Of a stretch of DNA of 60,000 nucleotides, positions 10,706 to 23,538 are shown one piece after another. Every line of letters starts with the position of its first letter. The first letter of the stretch is position 1. The stretch is from assembly GCF_037975245.1 (NCBI RefSeq), contig NC_092582.1:8436501-8496500 (forward strand), written 5' to 3'. This DNA is from Apostichopus japonicus. Taxonomy: Eukaryota > Echinodermata > Holothuroidea > Aspidochirotida > Stichopodidae. The position numbers and the translations under genes are program-made. The notes beneath the pieces were generated by a model. The model was not told the DNA's origin and ran no database searches. It saw only the letters and a list, made by a program, of their open reading frames with translations.

Positions 10706-11821
10706 AAACTGGTAGCTCTCCTCTTCCATTTTAATGTCTCAAAACATCTACTGAAAGTTAAACAGGTTCACAGCTTATAGTGAATTGCAAGAAAAGTTTC
10801 TTTGGCATGTTAATTAGTGATTGGTCCTTTGAAAATTTGTATTTAGGGTTCTTAGGAAAAGCATGAAACTAATAAAACAATCCTTGTTCCTAATTCTATC
10901 AGTATAATACATGATCAAAAATAACACAATAGATGTTTCATCATGCGGTATGAGGGCATGATGGTAGGCCATTCTAGATAACCTTGAATAGATGGTGTTT
11001 TGTGTCAAATTAGAATTTTGATGTAAATTTGAATTGGGCACAACTATTAGCAATCAAAGGCGTTTCCAACTTCTTTATCATCTGGCTTTGTGGATAGAAA
11101 GTTTTGTAATCCCTGGGGTTCGGCCATATCCAGTTATCGATCATTCCCGTGAAATCCGGTGGCTTGCTCTATTTTGTGTAATTTGGGGATTTGAAATGCT
11201 TTGGAGTAAAGGTTGATTTTCACATTGTAGTGATTAGACACTCATATTGGGGAAAGGGGTTTGCACATCTTGATATTTGGGGAACACACATTTGACTTGG
11301 TAAACCACACCAATCTATCCCAACTGACCAAGCCTCAGCAACCCTGCCCCTCCCCCCAGCAGCCCCAATCCTCCCCTATTCAAACTCCCCGTCCGCCCCC
11401 TCCCCTCTGCCTACCCCACTAATTCTGAGGTGCCCACACCCTTGGCAGCACCAGTTTTCATATCAAGACTAATTTCCATCAAGATGTTAGGACATTATAA
11501 TGGTCATGATTTACAATATTTGCCCATCCTACAGTAGAACATACTAGATTACTATGTGATAGGCTACAGACTAATATAGCCTAAGCTCTCACAATTTGTC
11601 CTAAATATTGTATTAAGCAATTAATATCCCATGGAAATGCTAATGTTAAAATGGAGAAAGAATATGCTAACTTTACTCATTTGATGATGTCACAGTTGAA
11701 TGCAACTTGGAAGGTCCGTGATTCCACAAAGGTCAAGTCTTCAAATCCTTCCCTTCAATATGTTATCTAAATATAAATGTCTTTACTCAATGCTGTCAGG
11801 CAGAATATACGAGTAATACAA

Positions 11822-11822
<1 letters not shown>

Positions 11823-11870
<48 letters not shown>

Positions 11871-11959
11871 TATATATATATATATATATAGGCCCGTGGT
11901 TCGAATCCCGGTGGAGGCTGAAAGTTTTTACACTGTTCTTGATTTTCCAACTTATTAGG

Positions 11960-11990
<31 letters not shown>

Positions 11991-12005
11991 CATACATATA
12001 TATAT
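11823..12005. repeat. TA microsatellites flanking a tRNA-SINE scrap (unit 1)
   Basis: (TA)n at 11,823-11,889 and 11,961-12,004. Between them is GTGGTTCGAATCCCGGTGG, which carries a perfect tRNA-type B box (GGTTCGAATCC), then about 60 bp of tail. The A-box half has been replaced by the microsatellite. Confidence 0.6.
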
Positions 12006-12424
12006 GGTACAATATACCCAATTATAGGTATGGTGGTAGCCTATAAACGTCATAGACACTGCCATGTTTGTATACGAGTCAAATTGTAACCACTTTATTC
12101 GAACGCAAATTTTAATCCCTCCACGAAGCCAAGTAAAATTTACATAGTGTATAAGAAAAGAAGAAAAAAAAAGGACTATTTGGTGTTTCGAGGCCCTTTC
12201 ACGAATTATTTCGCCCATTTGCCAGAATTATACGTCATATATGTCAGGTTGACTAAACTGTCTGTCGGTTATTACATGAGTTACCCCACCATTTCGTTAT
12301 ATCGAGAATCTGTGGCTGTATTTCACATCTAGATCGCTGGTCGTGATCGGCTTTCAGTTTTCCTGTGATGCCAAATTAGAACTCTCTGGCGAATGTGTTC
12401 GTAAAGATCATTTTTTTTTGTACA

Positions 12425-12790
12425 TTCAAAATGTTCGTTATAAATTGTATCAGTTTTATCCAAATATTTGATATAATCAGCTAGATCCGTCATATTTTAA
12501 AAACACTGATAAGAAAAGTGTCACTGGTGGTAAGTTGGCCGAAACACTGGTAAGTTGGCCGAAACGGCGGGCCAACTTACTTTCACACAAGAAAAAAGGA
12601 ATATAGAGGTGCTACTGCTCGTAATCCTTTCGTGTTGGTCCATGATAAACTACAGGGCCATGTTTTATACCCAAACTTCTTTGCTCCGTATATTAATCTT
12701 CACATTCATTATTCTCAAACTTTCAAGAAACTTTATAACTTTTCAGTTTTCGGTCACAATCTTCACAATCTTCTTCTAGACCTACTTTTT
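12425..12790 (-). pseudogene. Alpha-1,3-fucosyltransferase pseudogene fragment (unit 1)
   Basis: Minus-strand match to exon 2 of the intact gene. The frame MTDLADYIKYLDKTD...FE parallels MSDLADYIKYLDKND...FEW in the intact copy. Upstream, VYHGPTRKDYEQ parallels VYGTTRKDYEK and is followed by a stop. A stretch of about 60 bp holding the duplicated word GGTAAGTTGGCCGAAACAC (about 12,530-12,580) interrupts the homology, and frameshifts and stops are present. Downstream of the match the frame stays open for about 33 unrelated residues. Confidence 0.8.
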
Positions 12791-13062
12791 GTGTAGGAAG
12801 TGAACAGTCAATCATTGATTGACTCACTATTGTCTGAGTCTGACATTATTCATTAGATGTATGTTTATAATTTATATTTTACTCATACTCATAGTCATAA
12901 TCATAGTCATAGAGTCATAAATCCCTATAATATTAATAATTTTAATATGCAATTTGCAATTCAGATACAACTTATGACACCTAAATTGCAGTAAAACACA
13001 ATAAATTTCACATCTAGACATTCATACCCCATGCCATGCCCATACTACTTTTACTAGCCTAC

Positions 13063-13305
13063 CTTGTTGTTGTGCATGCATCGTCAAATTGAATTCCGTC
13101 TGCTGTGGTTGCGATGACACTTTCCGGACGATTCTCTAACTCTTTCCATAGGGTGGAACACTCTAAAAACTTGTTGAAGCTTTTCTCTGAAAAGGGAATA
13201 ACTCTTCCATGGGTTTCGATTACATGCATGAAACAGTAAGACGAAGTTTTTTCCCTCAGAATCATCAGCTTCCGATGACATTGATGACGACGTGTACGCG
13301 TCCAT
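13063..13305 (-). CDS. Exon-like ORF with donor site, frame disrupted (unit 1)
   Basis: Minus strand. An ATG in good context (AAGATGG, 13,305) opens MDAYTSSSMSSEADDSEG. A second overlapping frame carries HGRVIPFSEKSFNKFLEC...LWKEL and runs to a strong donor (AACAACAAG then GTAGGC, 13,063/13,062). The change of frame falls in the run GGGAAAAAAC, which suggests an indel. An inverted CCAAT box lies about 40 bp upstream. The second frame resembles the first exon of a widespread invertebrate family of transposon-associated or uncharacterised proteins, a weak recollection only. Confidence 0.35.
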
Positions 13306-14079
13306 CTTGTACAGTGAAGGTGAAATGCAATGAGCGATGCGATTGGTCAAGAGAGGATTCCCCCTTCCAAATGTGGGTGAAACGCGCAAGCTGGTTGGCT
13401 TACAATCATCGTGAATAAATAAATATTTTATAAATAAATAATATTAATTACTATAAAATGCGCAACTTTTACGCTTGACGAGTTTGAGACAAGACTTCTA
13501 TAATATTTCTACATAATATCTGAGCATATAAGGTAGTTGTCTGATGGTGGTCACAAGAAGTCGACTTTTGGGGCCTTGCATCCCGGCCTAATGGTAGCAC
13601 AGACTACCTTCTCGTCGGTAACGAGCTCAGTCTACTTAAAACACATTGAAATTGAATGATACTGTATTAAGCTACATATGCGTAGTCCTTTAATAGCGCA
13701 CTCTTCATATTTGAATGTCTCTGCCAGTGTAGATACATACCCAGCCATCGTTAATTGCAAAGCTATGCGCTTTCAGCTCACATCTTTAACCCGCTTGAGA
13801 CGTTCTAAAGTAAGTTATAAACTAATTACTCTAAAACGCTAAAAGACATTCACGAGGTACCGAAGTTCGCTGGGGGTATCGACGCTAGCTGTATAGCTTA
13901 CGTGAAAATTGAATTAGAGTATCAGTATACGGTAAAATTGTCAACAGATTTCAAAATTCCTTTTTTGAAGGTTCTATCCTCATTTGTTGTTTCCATTTAA
14001 TATTCATGAGACGCCAATAAGGAAATGCTCAGCTGGTGCTAAAAGTCGGGGGGGGGGGGGGTCAAACACATGCATATTC

Positions 14080-14394
14080 CAGGGGCGGGGCTAAGATGTT
14101 ATATCGTGCAGGGGAGGGTGTCAGCGGAGGGCCTTTCTCACTACTTGAAAGATTTTGGTTAAATGGAGGTTGCTTACATGCACGATGCTGCTGCTTTGCA
14201 ACATTTGAAAACAATGTTGAAAATTTTTCAAGTGTTTAGGTTTGTTTACCTGCACGTACATATGCGTATTTTGCTTAGATATGATTTACATACGTATCTT
14301 TTTTTATATCTCTCTGCCGGTAAGTGAGTTCGGGGGAGGGAGGAAGGGTATTCAAGCCGCCTCCCCAAGAAGGGTATACGTAGTTGCGCCCCTG
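14080..14394. mobile_element. Possible hAT-like element (unit 1)
   Basis: Begins CAGGGGCGGGGCTAAG and ends GTAGTTGCGCCCCTG, so the outer 8 bp are inverted. I found no matching 8-bp target site on both sides, so the call is weak. A duplicate is at about 41,283-41,595. Confidence 0.35.
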
Positions 14395-16269
14395 CAGCTA
14401 TAGTGGTGTCAAGGCACAGAAATAGACATTTTGAATTTATGTTTTCTACCATATTTTGGGAAATACATACATTTTCTCTCTATGTTATTGAGCGTGGGAG
14501 CCTATATACGGAGGGAATAGATAACTTTGATGAAAACTTTGGAAGCCCAACAAAATAATCAATACATAATAATAATCATCCATAGGTTTGTATTACATTT
14601 CAGACTAACGGACAGTAGATTTAAGCGACGTTATATCCCTAAAAGAATGGTTTAGTTGGGGACCAAGGTGAAAAGGTTGAACAGAAGATATCTTCAGACG
14701 AGGATCAAAGGGGTTGTGGGTGGAACACCCCTCCCCATCTTCAACCCATGCACACACAAAAGATATCTTGTTATTACTTGTAAACCTAATTGTAGAACTC
14801 GTTATAGCCTAAATATGAATACAGAATACAACCATTCCGGCTGCAAAGAACCCAGGGCAACATCCCCCTTTATTTTCAAATTCTGGATGATTCACCCCTG
14901 ATCATAAACAGTGTGATGCATTTATCGTCATATCGGATGGAGAAACTTTAATACCAGGATATGTGTGTATAACAGAATTCATGATTGCTCTCGAGTCTCG
15001 ACCTTTAACAACGCAATATAATGAAGAATAAAATCACTTTGTTGCTGGGTCCTAAAGTCTTGCGTGGAGTCACTCATCAATATATAATAATTCATTTTAT
15101 TCCCCTATAAAAGGTGATCGTCCGGGCTATTGAGAGATTGTAGATTAAATGGGTGCCGTTCAAAATGTGAATTATAGGCGTATACATGACATGGTCAGAG
15201 TAACACATAATTACAACCAAACTCAATACACAGCTTTAAATTTGAATGAAGCGCAAACAATTGCTCTTAGGTTGTAATTTAACCCCGATGATTCTTATAT
15301 CATTTGGACACTTTGATATAATATATTATTCGAATTGTTTTTTTCTTCTACTTCTTCAATCTTGAGGGGGTGGGGGGGGGGGTGGGAGAGGCCGTGGTGG
15401 GGGTAGGTGGTGGCGATGTTGGTGGTGTAGGGACACGTGATGATCATTTCAGCATGAAATTATTTTTCTAGTGTGACGATATCACTCGATATAATATAGA
15501 ATGCAACTTAAATATAATGTTTCTGAGTCAGGCAGTCGACCTCGCATTATGCAAAAAGTGCTATAAAACAACTGTAAGGTTGTGATCGATGCTAATACAT
15601 ATTAAGTTTTATTAATGTTTATGTATCAATGCTGTCAAAGTTGATATCAACAAGAGAGCAAGAATACTGGATGGATGACAAATTTGTAATATATCGTGAA
15701 CATATTGTTTGAGAACACAAACGTTGTATGTATCTTTGTTTCGTTGTCAATTCTCCATTTTTTTTTCTTCTGTATGTATATGATCCATAATTTAAACCTA
15801 AACTGAAATTATTGTGTAACAAGAGTTTTGTTATTGGACTGCCTAATATGAACGTCTTCAATGAATGGGCGTTGTTGCTTAAACTGTGCAGAAATTTAAA
15901 TATTTTTTTTTTATAAAGTGACAGTTTATTTGCAAGGTACGTATCATGAGGAGAGGGAAGGGGGGGTGGGGAAAATACAGATCGCCTGCCGTAGCCAGGT
16001 TTGTGTCACCAACATGTGTTAGAAAAAATAACTTCACAAGTCACAGGACACGAATATTGTGTCCTAGCAAGGAAGAATCCATTGTTATCCTTATACAGGT
16101 TGAATGTTGGGACTAAAACTTTTACTGAGTGAATTCTAACTATTTCTTGTTTTCAAATGAACGAAAACAAACTGAAATATGATTTACTCGTTATAAAGAA
16201 GAATGCATGAAGTAGTTTATAGTACTCCTACTCCTACATCAAATTTCAGTGTTAAGAGTTCAGTATCCA

Positions 16270-16822
<553 letters not shown>

Positions 16823-16834
16823 CTTCCAGTGTAA

Positions 16835-17880
16835 TTGTTCAAAAACGGATATTAGTTTTATTAAGAATATTTTTCTCCGCCAAGTTTTGGATGCTTGGTG
16901 TGAAGTATCTTATGCCCCACCTAATAATAATTTTGGAAATGATTATATCTGGATTAAATCCAGTGTAAAAATTAACAGTAAGACCATTTTTTATGATATT
17001 CTGTTCAAAAAGGGGATTATGAAAATTGCCGACTTTTTTTATGTTAATAATAGACCTCTTGATTTCCTTACTTTTGTTAGGACCTACAATATTGGTAATT
17101 TTTCGTTTATTCACTACTGGGGTTTAATTAAAGCGATTCCTCGTCATTGGAAAATCGGCTTACAGGATACCGATAATAACCCTACTGTCAGTGAACTCTT
17201 ACTTGAGAAAATTATGGGTAATTATTCCGTTTCCCACATACTTTATCCAGTTTTTCTAAAAGGGGTAACCTCTTTTCCCACCTCACTTAATAAGTGGAAC
17301 ACTGTTTATTCTTTTGATTCTGAGCAGTGGGCGATGTTGTTTAGGATGCCATACATGAGTATTACTGAAGCACGTTTGCAATATTTTCAGTTCAAATTTT
17401 TGCATAGAATTATCCCTACTAAGAAATTGCTTTTTAAAATGAATATTGTAGACTCGCCAAATTGTTCTTTTTGTAAGTTACATGAGGAGACTATTGAACA
17501 CCTCTTTTGGGATTGCAGCCTGGTCTCCTAGTTTATTTTAGATATTGAGAGACGACTATTGAACAAGCAGTTTTTCTTTTCGAAAGAAGATATTTTCTTT
17601 GGTTTTCAATGTCAGGAATATAGTCCATATAATTTTCTGATATTACATATGAAGATTTATATTTCTGATTGCTCAAGAAGAAATGTACAACTAGACACGG
17701 AAACATTCTTTTATAAGTTTAAGTTTGCTGTAAAAGTTCAACAGTACTGTAAGAAACGCTATTTATATGATGACTTAAAAAACAGCTTCATTCTAGTTTA
17801 ATTATTGTGTAACAACAAAATAACATTTGACATTGTATGTTTCTGTATATATACTATCGAAGAAATAAACAGGAGGAAAA
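16835..17880 (+). pseudogene. L1/Tx1-like LINE, 3' end of ORF2 and tail
   Basis: Plus-strand frame from about 16,838 to 17,801, broken by an in-frame TAG at 17,529. It holds the region after the reverse transcriptase. The zinc-knuckle zf-RVT motif CSFCKLHEETIEHLFWDC is at about 17,464-17,517, preceded by LQYFQFKFLHRIIPTKKLL. A hydrophobic and basic C-terminus ends in a TAA at 17,799. A short 3' UTR and an A-rich then (AAT)n tail follow (17,877-17,910). It is 5'-truncated at the (AAT)n array, as is usual for target-primed insertion. Reverse transcriptase and endonuclease are missing. Confidence 0.85.
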
Positions 17881-18784
17881 AAAAAATAATAATAATAATT
17901 ATAATAACAATAAAAGCATTACCCATGCACGCTTTAACTGCATCGCTTTAAGCTTAGTTGGACTCCTACGGTATGCCATGACGTAGAGAGTTGCAATATT
18001 ACGTCAGGATTATATTCGATGTTGACCTCAATGCACATTTAAGTTCACAATGAAACGTCCCCTGGTAACCTTTATTTTTACTACTGAGGTATGATATCAA
18101 CATGATGGTATATCTGTTCAAGTCAATCATCGTTCGTTTCGCTGCAGTATACCAGCCTATATTATTATGATGTATTATGTTCGTTGTATATGCCGGTTTC
18201 TTAGAAAAGCATTGTTACGACAATAACGGTTGAAATGTATATGAATTACTCATATATATGTCAGTCAATGTAGAAAATGATACTCGGTTAGCTAGTCTAT
18301 ACTAAAGAGTTCCTTTATAGAGGAACTCTTGTCTATAAGGTACTATACCGCCGCAATTTACCATCCGGTCTTGGTGAAGATTGCCGTGATTTAAAAAGTA
18401 TATGTGCATATACGCTAGTTATGTATCCTGAACACAATTGTGGCCACACGTATGAATAGCTCCCAACTTTTCCTGATGCAATGCTTGTCATCATGCATGT
18501 GATCTGCAAAATGGGGAAGGTACCGGAGGGGAACCCTCACCTTTAAGATATAAGGAAGTTTGAGACCATCACCACCTACACACAATATGGTGACATGCAC
18601 ATGTTATAAATTGCGGTTATAATGTATGATTTTACGGAAACTTCGTAAAGTAACATACAAGCGCGTTAATGTGCGTCAGCTTTTTTAAGTTGCCTCACTG
18701 GCACAACTCAGCCTGTTGCAAGATTTGAACTAGTACTTAGTGTGCGGGTTGGCTGGTTCGTATGGAACGCCAAAAGGACCACAG

Positions 18785-18975
18785 GTGGCGTTGCTACCCT
18801 AAACAGGTGGTGCTACCCTAAACAGGAGGTGCTACTACCCTATACAGGAGGTGCTATTACCCTAAACAGGAGGTGCTACTACCCTAAACAGGTGGTGCTA
18901 CTACCCTAAACAGGAGGTGCTACTACCCTAAACAGGCGATGCTACTACCTTAAACACAGATGTTGCTATCCTAAA
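18785..18975. repeat. 22-bp minisatellite with a CCCTAAAC word
   Basis: About eight units of AGGAGGTGCTACTACCCTAAAC, with shorter units (19 bp) at the left edge and diverged units at the right edge. Each unit contains CCCTAA, the telomere hexamer, once. Confidence 0.9.
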
Positions 18976-19702
18976 CTTCAGGGGTCGATCTACTTTGTAA
19001 CTACGACCCGTTTCCAAAGCAAACCGCAGTGAAGGATAATGTCATTACAAATCTGCTGGTTATTCTTTTGCGGATACGTACACCTGCCATTCGGCCGCAT
19101 TATAGAGATACAATGTTTCACACAAAGGTTAATTTACAGCCGCTTAACATATTTGAAAACAGTTTAATGGATATAATTTTCTGGACGGAAGTCAAAATGA
19201 TATCATGAGAAACAAAAGACAAGGCTCTTTCAACACGTCTGCCAGTACAATGTTAAGTAAAACTAGAAGCAATACTATTACTAGTCATGTCAAATTGTAC
19301 CTGCCCAAGTTAGAAATTATTAACGTACTTGTATGCTATGTGAAAATCCTTTTACTAATTGCGTGCTGCATTCAAAATCATTACTGCTGAAAGTTATATC
19401 GACCGGGAAGCTGGTGCGTGTGTGTAAGTCATAACATATTTCGCCTAATCTCATCCTTCCTGCTACAATATTGTTTGGTCTCGAGTTAACAATAAGATAC
19501 ACTAGCGGTTTTGAGATATTCATCTTTAAAATATGCTAATATAACTGGGAATTAATAGCGACGTCTTGCAGACCTTTGTGTAACTGTTAATACACATTTT
19601 TTTATTAATAAATTCTAATAACTCAACCAAACCATATTTGGATGACCTTCAACACTATTGGTCCTTGACAAAATTTGTAATGTATTGTAATATGTTATTT
19701 AT

Positions 19703-19705
<3 letters not shown>

Positions 19706-19739
<34 letters not shown>

Positions 19740-19755
19740 CATAATACAATACAAT

Positions 19756-19792
<37 letters not shown>
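19706..19792. repeat. TA microsatellite
   Basis: Two (TA)n tracts separated by AACATAATACAATACAATAC. Confidence 0.9.
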
Positions 19793-19794
<2 letters not shown>

Positions 19795-20827
19795 GATATC
19801 GATTATATTTCGATTCGTTTCCTCGTCTCTATATAGTAATCCATTGGAGCAAGCTTTCAAATACATACAAAACATGGACACTATACTTACAGTGAGAAAT
19901 GACAGTTGCCAGAGCAATAGTATAATAATACATAATTCTGACTGCACGCTTTCATAGAGAGTGAAATGCATAATGTTCGCATCTATTTTGAATCTGTGTT
20001 TAATGATTTAGAGTAGAGATTTGTTTCTTATCACCAGGGTCAAGAGCGGACCCAGCAGGAGGCATGGCCCTGGTATCGGCGAGGGGGGTGGGGGGGGGGT
20101 CCTCCCTCATATTTCATCCCTTATAGACAATACGCCTATTTTATATGCAAGGTGTATGGCGTATCTAAAGAGTCTAATTTCATGGCAGGACCATGCATAT
20201 AGATGCAGGTTAGGCGCTTCATACTTGGCAGTGTTTTTTTTTTATTCCTCATACCAATTGCTTTCACATTAAGGTGAAAGCCAAAACTAGTCAATCGGAC
20301 AAAATGAGTTTAGATGTTAATGCAATATAAAACATTTCCTTTTGGTTTATAACATAATAAATTGAGGTGTATATGAATTTAAAGAAAAAGAAGAATGTTG
20401 CATTTTTATTATATTTAAGTTCATAAATTATGAACACCATAAAAGTGCCAAAAATGTTTCTAATATCATAAAAACATGTCCAAATTCCGTCCCTCGTGTT
20501 TTGAGACACGAAAGTTGAGTTTTCAGGTCGAAAAATTCTCTGATATGTGTAAAACTATCCAGATATATATATAAAAAAAATCATAACCATAATACATACA
20601 ACATGCATTATCAGAAGAAAAAATTTAACCGGGTGGCCAACATTGTGCGAGGCGGGACGTAATGTCGATGTGAAGAACAGAATTTCAAACAGCAGTTTCA
20701 TAAGTAATGTTACCATGCAATTGCCAGGTGACCACTCGAGACTTTACTGAAACGTCATCAAATGGTTCCATCAAAACTCAAAAGGTAGTCACGTGAGAAT
20801 TCAGTTATGCAACAAAAGTGGTCCCAG

Positions 20828-21120
20828 CAGGCGCGTAGCCAGGAATTTGCCAAGGGAGGGCGAACCTGTAAGCAAACTATCAGAGCCGTAGATTCTGCAT
20901 TGAAAACTATCTACGCGTATAGCGCCACAATGAGTTGGCGTTACGCGTACAAGAAAATTTTGGCTGAAAATGCCTCGCAGATCGCTGGAAATGGCACTTC
21001 GGAGGCCTGGTAAGTTGTATCTAAGCTTAAAATTACTAGCGATATCATAAAAACATACAAAAAAATATGATCAGGGGGGTGGCGATCGCCCCCTTCGCGC
21101 CCCCCTTGGCTACGCGCCTG
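20828..21120. mobile_element. Non-autonomous hAT MITE, 293 bp
   Basis: Inverted ends CAGGCGCGTAGCCA and TGGCTACGCGCCTG match perfectly over 14 bp. Flanks are GGTCCCAG (20,820-20,827) and GGGCCCAG (21,121-21,128), an 8-bp target duplication with one mismatch. No transposase. Confidence 0.85.
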
Positions 21121-22521
21121 GGGCCCAGATATTACCGCTATCTGAAAATTGTTCCACGCATGTCTCTTAAAATGTGGTCATTGTGATTCTTCCCAGCTTT
21201 GGACATTAATAACTACAATAAGTTTCTTGTAGGATTATTCTTTGCCAAACCTTCACAATACATTGTCAAACCATCAACAACGTATCTCAGATTCAAAGCT
21301 ACTGCAAATGCATCTCTAAATCTAATATAGTCAGTATTATTCGGTCATAGAGTGCTACATAACCCTCAACGAGGGATAATAAAAGTGAATTCACAAATGA
21401 TGTTACTAGCAGACTTTCAAAACTCCCACAACTTTTTTTTTTTAAGAAAATGGGCCCTCCTTCTGAAGGTCAAAACACGGGCGCTGTGGATAGAAACTTA
21501 AAAAAGAAGATCCAGACCTGTTTCATGGCGTGTGCACCATTGTGTGCAGTATAATACGTGTGTAGCATTTAATTAAGCTGATGCAACTATAGTTATCCAT
21601 AATGTCTTAATATTACAAAACCGTTCTCTGCAAAGTTTCCAACTGATCCGTTCATATTTAGATAAAATTAAATCAGAATAACGAAAACATAACATCACCC
21701 AAAAATTAACTCCATGGATGATATGGTTTCTGATAATCGGTTCCAAACTCCCTTTTGCCTTACATATAGAAATCTTGTCTGTGTTTATTTTCTCCCCTCT
21801 GACTTTGAGAGATCTATTTGCCCTTAGATATCAGGTACGAATATGAATATGCTTCAGATGACTAACTATATTCAGAACCAGACGTTAGATTTCTAACGCC
21901 CTTCAATTAGCATGTTATTGGCCCATAAAATAGCTACTTTTGCCGAAATATCAAGGCGTTTCGGGAATTTTATTTATGTCTTTATGTACCACGCATCATG
22001 AGGGTCACATTAACTCCACATCAAATTATATTATGCATGGATACATGACCATAGCCTTATGATAAGGAAGATTAACAACCTATTCCAGAGGAATGATTAA
22101 CATCAAAACGTTGTGTCATGTCAAATACAACATGTTTTTAATATTTCATATTTCTCCCTGTCAATTGGAAATCATATGGTTACGCAGCTAAAACATATAT
22201 TACATCGACTGTAAATTTCTCACCAAATATTAATTTTAGCATTGATTCCACATTGACATATTTCATTTCTATGTTTATAATGTTGAATTTCACGTTATAG
22301 AAGCTGTGATATAGACTGAAATGCATCATACGAGAAATAACTTGATTGTAAGCTGTGTCTAAGGTCCGATTTTTTTTTCCAAATATGGGAGTGGCAGAGA
22401 ACTTAGATGTGTCCATTGTTATGTCATGATTTTATTCCATTCCAATATTAACTGGGCTGCAGCATGTTTGAAATTCCTATTGGTCAGGTGGGACCATTAA
22501 AGGGGAAGATTAAGAGTTGGG

Positions 22522-22935
22522 AGGGCGTTGTGGTCAAGTGGTTAAGTCTCGTGATCTAAGGATTACAGGTTCGAGCCCTGGCCAGGTCATTGCGTTGTGT
22601 CCTTGGGCAAGGCACTTTATCTCCATTGCCTCTCTTCACCCAGATGTATAAATGGGGAATTGCGAGGTTACTTGTAAATATATATAGTTGCGTGCGCAGG
22701 TTTGTGCCTGCACCCTATGGGAAGTGCCCCGGGGGACACGTGGTTGTGGTGCACTGTGGTGCCCCAGGAGAGATTGATTGAATTGTGCACACTTTGGTGT
22801 GTAGGTGTGACAAGTTACCAATGACCAGGGTTAAGTTATAAAGTCGTGTGAGACGACCTTAGCCATGAACAAGACTGTACACCTGCGCCAGGAGTGTGAA
22901 GTTGACAGATATGGCGCGTTATATAATGGCCGAAA
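22522..22935 (+). mobile_element. tRNA-derived SINE
   Basis: The head has an A box (TGGTCAAGTGG, about 22,531) and a B box (GGTTCGAGCCC, about 22,569), the internal RNA polymerase III promoter of a tRNA. Next comes a body with GTGTCCTTGGGCAAGGCACT, a conserved text I associate with ancient metazoan SINE core domains (Nin-DC type, from memory), then about 300 bp of tail. It ends in an AT-rich stretch exactly at the boundary of the unit 1-specific segment. The short ORFs inside are not genes. Confidence 0.8.
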
Positions 22936-23502
22936 TATAATTAATTAAATTAAAAAAATGAATTAAACCAAATTAATTAATAAATTAAACAATAATGATG
23001 AATATTGAAATCTCAATACAGCTTACTGCGGACAAGTAGTGTGAACGGCTCTTGGGCTAAACCCTATCCTTTGTAACATCCTGTATCCACCCCTTCCATA
23101 ATACTGCGAAATTACAACATCTGAATATATAGTTGATATAGAAAATGCAGAAAATATAGAAAAAATAGAAAATATAGAAAATGCAGAAAGATTTGCAAAA
23201 CGTTGTGACATAAAAAAGTTGACAGAAGTGAGGAAAGTGCCGGGATAGGCAAATAAGCACACGAAAGCACATGAACAATATTGCCTTTTATAATTTCATT
23301 TTTGGTAGAACTTTGAAATGAGTTATCTGTAGAGATCCAATAGAAATTATTCTTTTTTTCGGATTGTCTCTGTACAGGTATTTTTATTTCGAAAAAGAAA
23401 CTTTGTAGAGTATGTTTTCTACATATCTTAACACACAATCTGAGTTGAAAAATACTAGCTATAAAATTATGCTTTACAAAAGATTTGTAAATGCTTAATT
23501 GT

Positions 23503-23524
23503 TTTATTTAAGTATATATTTATT
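23503..23524 (-). terminator. Likely poly(A) signals of fucosyltransferase copy 1
   Basis: On the minus strand AATAAA occurs at 23,524-23,519, only 14 nt after the stop codon, and again at 23,508-23,503. Short 3' UTRs are plausible, but AT-rich DNA gives such words by chance. Copy 2 keeps the first at 43,699-43,694. Confidence 0.4.
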
Positions 23525-23538
23525 TTTTGGCTGCTATT

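Larger units (their letters stand above)
9950..11735. other. Unit 1-specific segment without recognisable gene
   Basis: Lies between the point where unit 2 switches (after AAAGTCAACTAGAATATATA) and the point where the two units rejoin (GTCTTCAAATCCTTCCC). Unit 2 has an unrelated 0.33-kb stretch here (38,620-38,940). This segment contains the GGTAACTCGCATTAC repeats, a 72-bp direct repeat and C-rich DNA (11,340-11,420). ORFs are short and unconvincing. Confidence 0.7.

Noticed and set aside
20037-20110. Possible further hAT end (GAGCGGACCCAGCAGG near G-runs)
   Set aside because: No matching inverted end or target duplication found.
22531-22580. Possible functional tRNA gene
   Set aside because: A and B boxes are present, but the cloverleaf is not closed and a SINE body follows directly.
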